The position numbers were made by a program, and so were the translations under genes. DNA of 64,000 nucleotides from Paenarthrobacter sp. JL.01a (GTDB lineage Bacteria > Actinomycetota > Actinomycetes > Actinomycetales > Micrococcaceae). The notes beneath the pieces are model-generated. The model was not told the origin of the DNA. It made no database searches and saw nothing but the letters and a program-made list of their open reading frames with translations. Below are positions 35,160-43,657 of this stretch, in pieces. The stretch is from assembly GCF_025452095.1 (NCBI RefSeq), contig NZ_CP104877.1:868001-932000 (forward strand), read 5' to 3'. Every line of letters starts with the position of its first letter. Within the stretch, counting starts at the first letter, position 1.

Positions 35160-35942
35160 ATGACTCATCCTTCCAAGCGCGCCGTTACGGCCGTGATTGT
35201 GGTTGCCGCCGGTTCCGGTGAGCGCCTCGGCTACGGCATGCCCAAAGCCCAGGTTCCGTTGGGCGGCGAAACCATCCTGATGCACGCCCTGCGCGGAGTT
35301 GTCGCCTCCGACGTCGCCCGCCAGATCTGCGTTGCTGTGCCCAAGGGTGACACCGTGTTGCGCGCTTCGATCGCGGACTTCACGGTGGACCTGGTGGACG
35401 GTGGTCCTGAAGTGACAGTCGTCGACGGCGGATCCTCCCGCGCGGATTCCGTCCGCGCCGCTTTGGCTGCTTTGGAAGACGGTACCGAGTTCGTCCTCGT
35501 CCATGACGCTGCCCGGGCCCTGGCCCCTGAACGGGTGTTCCAGCGCGTTGCCGATGCTTTGTCGTCCGGTGCCAAGGCCGTGATTCCCGCGATGCCGGTG
35601 GTCGACACCATCAAGACCGTCGCGGAAACGGATCCTTCGGATGCCTCGATTGCGCCGGAAGTTGTCACGGGCACCGCTCCCCGGGAGCAGCTCCGGGCCG
35701 TCCAAACCCCCCAAGGTTTCGAGCTCGCCACCCTGCAACGGGCGCATCAGGCCGCCGAACTCTTCGATGACAAGCAGGCTGCCGCAGTAACCGACGACGC
35801 CATGCTGGTGGAACTCCTCGGTGTCCCGGTCCACGCTGTCCGGGGGGCGAGCCAGTCCCTGAAGATCACCACGCCATTGGACCTCATCATCGCCGAGGGG
35901 CTCCTCGAAGGTCCGCTGGGAATGCGTTGGGTGGAGGGCTGA
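35160..35942 (+). CDS. ispD: 2-C-methyl-D-erythritol 4-phosphate cytidylyltransferase
   Basis: A 260-residue enzyme of the non-mevalonate isoprenoid pathway that makes CDP-methylerythritol. The nucleotide-binding signature [17 protein letters not shown] is at about residues 13-30, the substrate segment VHDAARAL near 120, and TPQGF with a later acidic motif are present. ATG 35160 is preferred because TACCCT lies 8 bases upstream; ATG 35133 would add nine residues. It overlaps ispF (TGATG). Confidence 0.93.
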   Translation: MTHPSKRAVTAVIVVAAGSGERLGYGMPKAQVPLGGETILMHALRGVVASDVARQICVAVPKGDTVLRASIADFTVDLVDGGPEVTVVDGGSSRADSVRAALAALEDGTEFVLVHDAARALAPERVFQRVADALSSGAKAVIPAMPVVDTIKTVAETDPSDASIAPEVVTGTAPREQLRAVQTPQGFELATLQRAHQAAELFDDKQAAAVTDDAMLVELLGVPVHAVRGASQSLKITTPLDLIIAEGLLEGPLGMRWVEG

Positions 35943-36496
35943 TGGCGCTGGAGAACAACGTCCTGCCGCGGACCGGCATCGGTATCGATGTCCACGCTTT
36001 CGCTCCTGAAGATGACCCCCAGCCGCTCTGGTTGGGCGGCCTGCTGTGGGAAGGCGAACAGGGGCTGTCAGGGCATTCCGACGGCGACTGCGTCGCGCAC
36101 GCTGCCGCTGATGCCCTCTTCTCCGCGTGCGGCATCGGTGATCTTGGCACACACTTCGGCACGGACCGGCCCGAGTACGCCGGCGCTTCCGGCGTGACGC
36201 TCCTTTCAGAGGCCGCCCGGATCGTTCGAGCGGCAGGTTTCGAGATCGGAAACGTGGCGGTCCAGTTCGTGGCCAACCGGCCCAAGTTCGGGCCACGGCG
36301 GGAAGAGTCGCAGAAAGTCCTCAGCGAAGCAGCCGGGGCCCCGGTCAGTGTCACGGCCACCACCAGCGATGGCCTGGGATTCACGGGTCGCGGCGAGGGC
36401 ATTTCGGCCGTGGCCACTGCATTGGTCTACGTGGTGTCCGGCCATGAGGTACCGCCCGCTGAGCCGGGCCCGGCGAAAGGTGCGCCCCATGCGTAA
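35942..36496 (+). CDS. ispF: 2-C-methyl-D-erythritol 2,4-cyclodiphosphate synthase
   Basis: A 184-residue trimeric zinc enzyme acting after IspD and IspE. Metal ligands are in GIDVHAF (D16, H18) and in [13 protein letters not shown]. The [15 protein letters not shown] segment near the end is the usual C-terminal signature. The last 25 residues are an extra Pro/Ala tail. The start overlaps ispD by one base, as in most actinobacteria. Confidence 0.94.
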   Translation: MALENNVLPRTGIGIDVHAFAPEDDPQPLWLGGLLWEGEQGLSGHSDGDCVAHAAADALFSACGIGDLGTHFGTDRPEYAGASGVTLLSEAARIVRAAGFEIGNVAVQFVANRPKFGPRREESQKVLSEAAGAPVSVTATTSDGLGFTGRGEGISAVATALVYVVSGHEVPPAEPGPAKGAPHA

Positions 36497-36845
36497 GCCA
36501 AGTGCCGGCGTCGTGCGTTCGGCAGTGGTGCTGGCGGCCGCGCTGGCCACCGTGCTCCTGCTGGGAGGTTGCGCAGGGACGCCCAGGATGGATGTGAAGG
36601 CCAGCTGCGATTTCCTGAACAACGACGCCTTCAAGCCGGACGGCAACCAGCAGCAGCAGTCGAAGCAGCTTGCTGAGCACTATCACGAGATCGCGGATAA
36701 GGTAGCGCCGGAAATCGGCGATCCCATCAAGGAAATGGCCGCGATCATGGACAAGGCCGCCGCGTCGTCGCTGGGAGCGGCCACGCAGGAGCAGCAGGAA
36801 AAACTCAAGGTTCAGTTCAACAAGATCGGTGAATACTGCAAGTAG
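36489..36845 (+). CDS. Small lipoprotein, unknown function
   Basis: A 118-residue protein. A signal peptide with Ala/Leu core ends at lipobox LLGGC (Cys28), and a Gln/Lys-rich helical domain follows with two other Cys residues near the ends (SCDFLNND and EYCK) that could form a disulfide. It overlaps the ispF stop by 8 bases. No known family is recognised; it may be a surface-exposed helical bundle. Confidence 0.75.
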   Translation: MRKPSAGVVRSAVVLAAALATVLLLGGCAGTPRMDVKASCDFLNNDAFKPDGNQQQQSKQLAEHYHEIADKVAPEIGDPIKEMAAIMDKAAASSLGAATQEQQEKLKVQFNKIGEYCK

Positions 36846-36880
36846 GCAAGTCACGCCGCGTCATCGGCTAATCTGGAGCG

Positions 36881-38332
36881 GTGACCCTGCGCTTTTATGA
36901 CACCGCCTCCGCCGAAGTCCGTGACTTCGTTCCCCTCGAAGACGGCAAGGCCAGCGTGTACTACTGCGGGGCCACTGTCCAGGGAATGCCCCACGTGGGC
37001 CACGTCAGGTCAGCGATCGCCTTTGACCAGCTGACCCGTTGGCTCGAATTCCGCGGGCTGCGCGTGACTGTCGTACGCAACGTCACGGACATCGACGACA
37101 AGATCCTGGCAAAGTCCGCGCAGTCGTTCGGGCCGGAGTGGGACAGTGAACCCACGGCCCGCCAGGCGGAGGAGTGGTGGGCCCTTGCCTACCGCTACGA
37201 GCAGGAATTCGAGAAGGCCTACGAGTCCCTGGGCGTGCAGCGTCCCACCTACGAGCCGCGTGCCACAGGGCACATCCCGGAAATGCACGCGCTGATCCAG
37301 CGCCTCATGGACCGCGGCCACGCCTACGCCGCTCTGGACGGTTCCGGCGATGTCTACTTCGACGTGCGCTCCTGGAGCAAGTACGGCTCGCTGACGCGAC
37401 AGAACATCGACGACATGCAAGGCGCCGCCGACGCCGACCCCCGGGGCAAGCGCGACCCCCGCGACTTCGCGCTGTGGAAGGGATTCAAAGAGGGCGAACC
37501 CGTCACCGCCAAATGGGACTCTCCCTGGGGCGCAGGCCGGCCCGGTTGGCACCTGGAGTGCTCAGCCATGGTCACCAAATACCTGGGCACGCGCTTCGAC
37601 ATCCACGGTGGGGGACTGGACCTGCGCTTCCCGCACCACGAGAACGAGATGGCCCAGTCACAGGCCGCCGGCGATGAGTTTGCCAACTTCTGGATGCACA
37701 ACGGCATGGTCACGTACGAGGGCGAAAAGATGTCCAAGTCCATCGGCAACACCGTAAGCCCGGCCGAGATGCTTGAACTCGCCTCACCCCGCGTCGTCCG
37801 CTACTACCTTGGCCAGGCCCACTACCGGTCCGTGCTGGATTACCGGCCCACTTCGCTGCAGGAGGCCGCGGCCGCCGTCGAACGCATTGACGGATTTATC
37901 TCGAAAGCTTCCGCGAAAGTCCCCGGTGGCATGGACGTGGCACCACAAGCCAACATGCCTGCAGCCTTCAGCGCCGCCATGGATGACGACCTCAATGTTC
38001 CCCAGGCTCTCGGTGTGCTGCACGAAACCGTCCGGGCAGGCAACACGGCCCTCGCCTCAGGTGACCTGGACGCCGCCAAGGCAGCCCTGTACAGCGTGCT
38101 TTCCATGACCGAGGTACTAGGCCTGGACGCGGTGAAGCAGCCCGAAGCCGAGCAGGGCCGTGAACATGCTGCGCTGAAGGTCCTCGTCGACGCACAGCTC
38201 GAAGCCCGCGCCGCAGCCAGGGCCAGCAAGGACTGGGCCGCGTCCGACGCGATCCGCGATACGCTCGCGGCCGCCGGCGTCGTCGTCGAAGATGGTGCGG
38301 ACGGCGCCAGCTGGAGCCTCAAGCGCGACTGA
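36881..38332 (+). CDS. cysS: Cysteinyl-tRNA synthetase
   Basis: A 483-residue class I synthetase. Zn ligand C29 is in YYCGATVQG, the HIGH-type motif is HVGH (38-41), and KMSKS is at 283-287. A second zinc segment is WHLECSAM with the following HHENE. The C-terminal helical domain is complete. MshC, the mycothiol ligase paralogue, is shorter, so CysS is favoured. GTG 36881 lies 9 bases after TAATCT, a leaderless-like spacing. Confidence 0.94.
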   Translation: MTLRFYDTASAEVRDFVPLEDGKASVYYCGATVQGMPHVGHVRSAIAFDQLTRWLEFRGLRVTVVRNVTDIDDKILAKSAQSFGPEWDSEPTARQAEEWWALAYRYEQEFEKAYESLGVQRPTYEPRATGHIPEMHALIQRLMDRGHAYAALDGSGDVYFDVRSWSKYGSLTRQNIDDMQGAADADPRGKRDPRDFALWKGFKEGEPVTAKWDSPWGAGRPGWHLECSAMVTKYLGTRFDIHGGGLDLRFPHHENEMAQSQAAGDEFANFWMHNGMVTYEGEKMSKSIGNTVSPAEMLELASPRVVRYYLGQAHYRSVLDYRPTSLQEAAAAVERIDGFISKASAKVPGGMDVAPQANMPAAFSAAMDDDLNVPQALGVLHETVRAGNTALASGDLDAAKAALYSVLSMTEVLGLDAVKQPEAEQGREHAALKVLVDAQLEARAAARASKDWAASDAIRDTLAAAGVVVEDGADGASWSLKRD

Positions 38333-38413
38333 CAAAGCGGCGCTGCGGCCGAATTGCATTGGGTCAGTAGACTTGATTCCAGACTTACTCACAAAAATCA
38401 AGGATGGAACCCC

Positions 38414-39403
38414 ATGGCCAACAACGGTAACCGGTCGGTCAAGAAGAAGAAGGGCCCCTCCGCTGGTACCGGAGGCCACGGCCGCAAGGCCCTCGAAGGC
38501 AGGGGCCCCACTCCCAAGGCGGAGGACCGCGTCTACCACAAGGCCTACAAGAACAAGGAGCTTGCCGAGCGCTCGGCTGCCAAGCGCGGACCGGCACGTC
38601 CGGGTGGCGCAGGCGCCCGCTCGGGCCCGAAGGGCCGTGCCACCGAGGAACTGGTCACCGGCCGCAACTCCGTAGTGGAAGCCCTGCGCGCGGGCATCCC
38701 GGCCAAGGCGCTGCACGTTGCCATCCGCATCGAAATGGATGACCGCGTCAAGGAATCCCTCAAGCTCGCGGCCGAGCGCGGTATCCCGTTGCTGGAGACC
38801 GGCAAGCCTGAGCTGGACCGAATGACCGAGGACGCCGTCCACCAGGGACTCGTTCTGCAGATCCCGCCGTACGAGTATGAGGACGCGTACGAGCTCGCGG
38901 AACAAACCGTGGAGAAGTGGAAGAAGGGACACATTTCCAACGCCCCGATCTTCGTGGCATTGGATGGCATTACCGATCCCCGCAACCTCGGCGCCATCAT
39001 CCGTTCCGTGTCCGCTTTCAGTGGTCACGGCGTGATCGTGCCCGAGCGTCGTTCGGTGGGCGTTACGGCGTCCGCCTGGAAGACCAGCGCCGGTGCCGCT
39101 GTCCGCGTACCGGTGGCCCGCGCGTCGAACCTTAACAACGCGCTCAAGCAGTTCAAGAACATGGGCATCTACGTCCTTGGCCTGGACGGCGATGGCGATG
39201 TCTCGCTGCCCGACCTCACGGTTGCCACCGAGCCTGTCTGCATCGTGGTTGGTTCAGAGGGCAAGGGCCTCAGCCGCTTGGTTCGCGAAAACTGCGACCA
39301 GATCGTCTCCATCCCGATCGACTCAGCCATGGAATCGCTCAACGCCTCCATGGCCGTGGGAATCTCGCTGTACGAGGTCTCCCGGCAACGCTCCGCCAAG
39401 TAA
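38414..39403 (+). CDS. rlmB: 23S rRNA (guanosine-2'-O)-methyltransferase
   Basis: A 329-residue SPOUT methyltransferase of the TrmH family. A 75-residue basic, Lys/Gly-rich extension precedes the L30e-like domain (NSVVEALRAGIPAKALHVA). The three SPOUT motifs are in ITDPRNLGAIIRS, VGSEGKGLSRLV and SLNASMAVGISLYE. It methylates a loop of 23S rRNA. Together with cysS this is a common actinobacterial gene pair. The ATG has AAGGATGG upstream. Confidence 0.93.
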   Translation: MANNGNRSVKKKKGPSAGTGGHGRKALEGRGPTPKAEDRVYHKAYKNKELAERSAAKRGPARPGGAGARSGPKGRATEELVTGRNSVVEALRAGIPAKALHVAIRIEMDDRVKESLKLAAERGIPLLETGKPELDRMTEDAVHQGLVLQIPPYEYEDAYELAEQTVEKWKKGHISNAPIFVALDGITDPRNLGAIIRSVSAFSGHGVIVPERRSVGVTASAWKTSAGAAVRVPVARASNLNNALKQFKNMGIYVLGLDGDGDVSLPDLTVATEPVCIVVGSEGKGLSRLVRENCDQIVSIPIDSAMESLNASMAVGISLYEVSRQRSAK

Positions 39404-39416
39404 GCGGTTGCTTTAA

Positions 39417-39449
39417 GGGCGGTGGTCGCTGACGCGGCCGCCGCCTTTT
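39417..39449 (+). terminator. Terminator after rlmB
   Basis: GGCGGTGGTC pairs with GGCCGCCGCC around an 8-base loop, followed by TTTTG; it lies 14 bases past the rlmB stop. Confidence 0.8.
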
Positions 39450-39457
39450 GCATACCA

Positions 39458-39521
39458 ACGCTCTCTCGCGTCCCGCGGGTTTGGTGGCGTCGCTCGCTCA
39501 CGTCCAGCGTGATTCGGTCGC
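39458..39521 (+). repeat. 32-bp repeat family, two forward units
   Basis: Two adjacent degenerate 32-bp units (39458-39489, 39490-39521). Each starts with N-CGCTC-N-CTC-(A/G)CGTCC, and the first continues GCGGGTTTGGTGGCG. They match the array at 53,956 in period and sequence. Confidence 0.7.
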
Positions 39522-39547
39522 GAAGACACGACGGCGGTAGCCCCCTC

Positions 39548-39643
39548 CCGGTCATTGCCCAGGGGATGTGCGTGAGGGTTGGCGTGAAGCAGGTGGGATG
39601 TGAGTGAGGGTTCGCGCCAATCCCGGGGGATGTGAGAGAGGGT
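39548..39643 (-). repeat. 32-bp repeat family, three reverse units
   Basis: On the reverse strand three units of exactly 32 bp follow each other (39643-39612, 39611-39580, 39579-39548). Each begins ACCCTC then a (T/A)C(T/G)-type stretch and CACATCCC; the first continues CCGGGATTGGCGCGA. They face the forward units across 26 bases and touch the 3' end of the nitrilase gene. Confidence 0.7.
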
Positions 39644-40452
39644 CAGAAGTCGCGGCGGTTGGCCAGGACCGGGAGCTTCTGGCGGGCGTCGTCCACCACA
39701 GCCCGGTCGAGGTCTGCGAAGATCAACCCCGGCTCACCTTCGAGGCCCTCCAGGACCTGCCCGAAGGGGGAGACGACGGCGGAGTACCCGACTCCCGTGG
39801 GCGCCGCGCCCTTCGCTTCAATGCCTTGGGTTGCCGGATCGCCTTGGCCGCACGCCAGAACGAACGTGGTGGTGTCCACTGCGCGTGCCCGGGCCAGAAG
39901 TTGCCACTGGTCGGCCTTCCCGGGACCGGCTCCCCAGGACGCCGACACAATGTTTACCAGGGCACCGCGTTGCGCATTGGCAGTGAAGAGGGCAGGGAAG
40001 CGGATGTCGTAGCAGGTGGCCAAACCAAAGGTGAGGCCGCCGGCGTCGAACGTTACGGGATCTGTGCCGGCCTCAACGGTGTCCGACTCCGCAAAGCCAA
40101 AAGCGTCGAAAAGATGGACCTTGTCGTAACTGGCGTCCACGCCGGGGCCGGTGGCCAGAAGGGTGTTGCGTACACGGGGTGCTCCGGCCTCCGTAGCAGC
40201 GCCTGGTGTGAACATGCCCGCGACGATGACCAGCTGCAGTTCCTCCGCGATGGCGCGAACCTTGGCCGCCCACGGCCCATCCAGGGGTTCAGCAATGTCC
40301 AGCAATGAGTTTCCGAACGCGCGCATCATGGCTTCGGGGAAGACCACCAGCTCGGCGCCGCCGTCTTTGGCGCGCCGTGCATACTCCTCCAGGAGCCGCA
40401 GGTTGTCGGCCAGGTCCCGGCCGGAGATGACTTGGGCGAGTGCCACGCGCAC
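39643..40452 (-). CDS. Nitrilase-superfamily carbon-nitrogen hydrolase
   Basis: A 269-residue amidohydrolase with the full Glu-Lys-Cys triad: E40 (VVFPEA), K111 (SYDKVHLFD) and C147 (LATCYDIRFP). The length and the KVHLFD-AFGF and ASWGAGPGKADQW segments place it in the omega-amidase/deaminated-glutathione amidase branch, but the substrate is not certain. GTG 40452 has GGAGG 7 bases upstream. It faces rlmB and is divergent from glgX. Confidence 0.87.
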   Translation of the reverse strand: MRVALAQVISGRDLADNLRLLEEYARRAKDGGAELVVFPEAMMRAFGNSLLDIAEPLDGPWAAKVRAIAEELQLVIVAGMFTPGAATEAGAPRVRNTLLATGPGVDASYDKVHLFDAFGFAESDTVEAGTDPVTFDAGGLTFGLATCYDIRFPALFTANAQRGALVNIVSASWGAGPGKADQWQLLARARAVDTTTFVLACGQGDPATQGIEAKGAAPTGVGYSAVVSPFGQVLEGLEGEPGLIFADLDRAVVDDARQKLPVLANRRDF

Positions 40453-40570
40453 GATAGAACCTCCAATTCTCTGCCTCCCAGTATGCCAACTAATGAAATC
40501 AGTGGGCAGTTCGTCGTCATATGGGCCGCCAAGGCTGCACATACCGGGCGTGGAACTAAACTTGCCTTCA

Positions 40571-42685
40571 ATGGTTATGCCTATCTTTGACACAGAAGCC
40601 GCCGTAGATGCGTCGCGGCCCCGCCCCCTCGGACTGAGCGCACCCCAGCCCGCTCTTTCGGATGCGGAGAGAACGCGAAACCATGAATTGAACGTGGCCG
40701 TTTTTGCGCCGGACCTGGAGCGGGTGGAGATCGTGTTCCAAGCGCCGGGCGAATCGTGGCGTGCCCAGATCCTTCCCAACACGGAAAATGACGTGCATTT
40801 CGGCCTGGTTGGCGGGTTGCCTCCGGGAACCCGCTACGGCTTTCGGGCCGCGCCGTCCGAAGGCTTGCTTCCGATGACGGTTCCGGCGCTGGACCTCGAC
40901 GACGACGACCGGCAGCCGCTGCTGCTGGACCCCTACGGGCGGGCCGTGGACCAACGTGGCGAGTTCCTGACGAGCGTCCACGTGGACACCGGCTTCGATT
41001 GGGGCAACGACCAGCCGCCGCGTACCCCGATGCGGACGTCCGTCATTTACGAGGCCCACGTCCGGGGCCAGACAATGCTTCACCCGGAAATTCCCGAGCA
41101 CCTGCGCGGCACCTACGCCGGCATGGCGCATCCTGTGATGATCCAGCACCTCACCGAGCTCGGCATTACGGCCGTGCAGCTGCTTCCCATCCACTTCCAC
41201 CTGGATGAGTCGCACCTCCAGGACCTCGGCATGACCAACTACTGGGGCTACAACACCGCGGCCTTCTTCGCTCCGCACGCCGACTACGCCACGGAAGCTG
41301 CACGCAATGCAGGTCCGCATGCCGTGCAGGACGAACTCAAGGGCATGGTGAAGCTGCTCCATGCGGCCGGGATCGAAGTCATCCTCGATGTCGTCTACAA
41401 CCACACCGCTGAAGCCGGCCCCGACGGACCGGTCCTGAGCTTCCGGGGTCTGGGGGAGAAGCGCTACTACCGCCATGATGCCCATGGCCGCTACCTGGAC
41501 ACCACGGGGTGCGGCAACACCCTGGATTTCAGCGAACCCGTGGTGGTGGACCTTGCGCTCGATTCCCTGCGCTACTGGGTCAACGAGTTCCATGTGGATG
41601 GTTTCCGCTTCGACCTCGCCGTGACTTTGTGCCGCGACGCCGGAAACACCTTCGATCCCCGGCACCCCTTTCTGCAGGCCATTGCGGAGGACCCGGTTTT
41701 GTCGGAGGTCAAGCTGATCTCCGAGCCGTGGGACGTGGGCTACGGCGGCTGGCAGACGGGCCGTTTTCCGCAGGGTTGGTCTGATTGGAACGACCACTTC
41801 CGGGACGGTGTCCGCAGTTTCTGGCTTTCTGACCGTGCCGCCATGCAAGCCGGCGGCCAGGGCGGTTCGGTGGCGTCGTTGGCCGAGCTGATGGCGGGGT
41901 CCGCAAACCTCTTTGGGTCCTCGGGCCGCACTCGCCTGGCGTCAGTGAACTTCATTACGGCCCACGATGGCTTCACCCTCAAGGACCTGGTCAGCTACGA
42001 CCGCAAGCACAATGAGGCCAACGGCGAGCAAAACCGCGATGGCCACGGAGACAACCGCAGCTACAACCACGGGGTGGAAGGCCGTAGTGAGAACGAGGCC
42101 ATCGTTGCGGCGCGGGCCTTGTCCATCAGGAACCTGATGGCCACGTTGCTGATCTCCATCGGTGTTCCCATGATCACTGCCGGTGATGAACTGGGTCGCA
42201 CCCAGCAGGGCAACAACAACGCCTACTGCCAGGACAACCCCACGGCATGGCTGGATTGGAGCCGGACCCAGGAAGCCAACGCCATGTTCCGGACCACACG
42301 GGAGCTGGTGCGCTTGCGCCGCTGGTTCCTGCGGCACCAGCCGGAGAGCTTCCCCGGCCAGGCCAACAGCTCCAGCCTTCAGTGGTTCGATGACAAGGGT
42401 CAGCGGATGACGCCGGCACGCTGGAACGATCCCGGTGTTCGTGCCGTCCAGCTGCTGATGGGCCATGAGGACAGCGAAATCCGCGGGCTGATTGTGGTCA
42501 ACGGCAACAACCACGACGTGAAGATGGTGCTTCCGGAGATCCTGAGTGAGTCGGGCATCGGCAAGCGCATGTTCGAACTGCGCTTCACCACCTCGGTGCT
42601 GCATGACCGCCGGAAGGGCGCGTTGGTGGCCAGCGGCGAGCGGGATATCCTGCAAGCCAACACCATCAACATCTACCGCACCTAG
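40571..42685 (+). CDS. glgX: Glycogen debranching enzyme (GH13, isoamylase type)
   Basis: A 704-residue GH13 enzyme that cleaves alpha-1,6 branches of glycogen. An N-terminal CBM48-like domain (NHELNVAVFAPDLERVEI) is followed by the barrel with VVYNHTAE, the nucleophile in FRFDLAV, the acid/base in ISEPWDVGYGG and TAHDGFTL. The segment NEANGEQNRDG is typical of GlgX. ATG 40571 lies 8 bases after TAAACT, a leaderless pattern. It is the first gene of the glucan-related stretch. Confidence 0.92.
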   Translation: MVMPIFDTEAAVDASRPRPLGLSAPQPALSDAERTRNHELNVAVFAPDLERVEIVFQAPGESWRAQILPNTENDVHFGLVGGLPPGTRYGFRAAPSEGLLPMTVPALDLDDDDRQPLLLDPYGRAVDQRGEFLTSVHVDTGFDWGNDQPPRTPMRTSVIYEAHVRGQTMLHPEIPEHLRGTYAGMAHPVMIQHLTELGITAVQLLPIHFHLDESHLQDLGMTNYWGYNTAAFFAPHADYATEAARNAGPHAVQDELKGMVKLLHAAGIEVILDVVYNHTAEAGPDGPVLSFRGLGEKRYYRHDAHGRYLDTTGCGNTLDFSEPVVVDLALDSLRYWVNEFHVDGFRFDLAVTLCRDAGNTFDPRHPFLQAIAEDPVLSEVKLISEPWDVGYGGWQTGRFPQGWSDWNDHFRDGVRSFWLSDRAAMQAGGQGGSVASLAELMAGSANLFGSSGRTRLASVNFITAHDGFTLKDLVSYDRKHNEANGEQNRDGHGDNRSYNHGVEGRSENEAIVAARALSIRNLMATLLISIGVPMITAGDELGRTQQGNNNAYCQDNPTAWLDWSRTQEANAMFRTTRELVRLRRWFLRHQPESFPGQANSSSLQWFDDKGQRMTPARWNDPGVRAVQLLMGHEDSEIRGLIVVNGNNHDVKMVLPEILSESGIGKRMFELRFTTSVLHDRRKGALVASGERDILQANTINIYRT

Positions 42686-42710
42686 GTACCAAGCACAGGG
42701 AGTTCTCCGC

Positions 42711-43208
42711 ATGAACCGCAGCCGCAGCAAACTGGTGGCTTTCGCGGGACTGGTGATCGCCGTCGTCGTGCTGGTGGTTGCCATGGTGGGCGGAGGCGCG
42801 CTGACGGCACCGTCACCGGCGCCAAGCGTCCAAACCACGACGCCGACACCTGGCCCTGTGCCCACGTCAACGGCCGCCGTGCCTGGGAAGACCACGGCCC
42901 CGCAGGCTGTGGAGAACCCCTCCGGCCTGCCCTCCATCAACGCCTCGCAACTGCCGAAGGAAGCCCGCCAAACTCTGGCATTGATCGCCAAAGGGGGCCC
43001 GTATCCTTACGACCGTGACGGCGTGAACTTCGGCAATTTCGAGGGCCTGCTGCCCAAGAAGCCTGGGGGTTTCTACAAGGAGTACACCGTGCCCACCCCG
43101 GGGGAATCGGATCGCGGAGCGCGGCGGATCATCGTGGGTAAGGACGCCGCGAAGTACTACACGCCGGACCATTACGAGTCGTTCGCGTTCATCGTCGAGG
43201 ACAAGTAG
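42711..43208 (+). CDS. Secreted guanyl-specific ribonuclease (RNase Sa/barnase type)
   Basis: A 165-residue protein with a basic N-terminus, a membrane/signal segment (residues 8-30), a Thr/Pro/Ala-rich linker (to about 65) and a compact nuclease domain. The catalytic set of the N1/T1/Sa family is visible: E124 (YKEYTVPTP), R139 (GARRIIVG) and H154 (TPDHYESFAFI), spaced 15 and 15, close to RNase Sa (E54, R69, H85). It cleaves RNA after G. The next gene is its inhibitor. Confidence 0.88.
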   Translation: MNRSRSKLVAFAGLVIAVVVLVVAMVGGGALTAPSPAPSVQTTTPTPGPVPTSTAAVPGKTTAPQAVENPSGLPSINASQLPKEARQTLALIAKGGPYPYDRDGVNFGNFEGLLPKKPGGFYKEYTVPTPGESDRGARRIIVGKDAAKYYTPDHYESFAFIVEDK

Positions 43209-43230
43209 CCGAGGACACATAGAGGAGCCC

Positions 43231-43590
43231 ATGAAGATCTACTCAGCAGACACCTGGACCGTGGAGGAACTGCAGGAGCAGCTTTCCGACGCCGGCCGCA
43301 GGACAGTCCTTGTGCCACCGGCAACAACCAAGCAGGCAGTCCTGGAGGTCTTTGGCCAGGTCCTGGACTTCCCCGAGTACTACGGCGTGAACCTGGATGC
43401 CCTGAACGATTCCCTCCACGACTACGCCGATGCCTTGTCAGAGGACGACGGCAGCCCCGTCACCATGATCTGGCAGGTCCCCGCCGCCTACCGCACGGAC
43501 CGTTCCTTCGGCGTCGTGTGCGAAATCCTGCAGGACGCAGAGCGCTACGCAGGCCGTGACCTGGCGATCATCGCAGTTTTCGAGCACTAA
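43231..43590 (+). CDS. Barstar-family ribonuclease inhibitor
   Basis: A 119-residue acidic cytoplasmic protein with the barstar pattern: a helix with FGQVLDFPEYYGVNLDALNDSL, whose Asp residues correspond to the barnase-blocking surface, and an alternating beta-alpha body ending IIAVFEH. GAGGAG precedes the ATG. It lies 22 bases after the ribonuclease gene and would protect the cell from that enzyme before export. The length is slightly above classical barstar (about 90). Confidence 0.9.
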   Translation: MKIYSADTWTVEELQEQLSDAGRRTVLVPPATTKQAVLEVFGQVLDFPEYYGVNLDALNDSLHDYADALSEDDGSPVTMIWQVPAAYRTDRSFGVVCEILQDAERYAGRDLAIIAVFEH

Positions 43591-43592
43591 AA

Positions 43593-43648
43593 CGTCAGTG
43601 ACCCGCTTTTACGTTGTTGGGCAACAACGTAAAAGCGGGTCACCGACG
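43593..43648. terminator. Long hairpin between barstar and glgP
   Basis: 27-bp arms (43593-43619 and 43622-43648) match except one A-C pair, with a 2-base centre. The stem core is GTGACCCGCTTTTACG. It separates converging genes and is built like the long repeat at 33,556, but the sequence is different. Confidence 0.85.
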
Positions 43649-43657
43649 TGATTGGGG

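Noticed and set aside
36881..38332. Mycothiol ligase MshC instead of CysS
   Set aside because: The length of 483 residues, the full C-terminal domain and the ispDF-cysS-rlmB order favour CysS.
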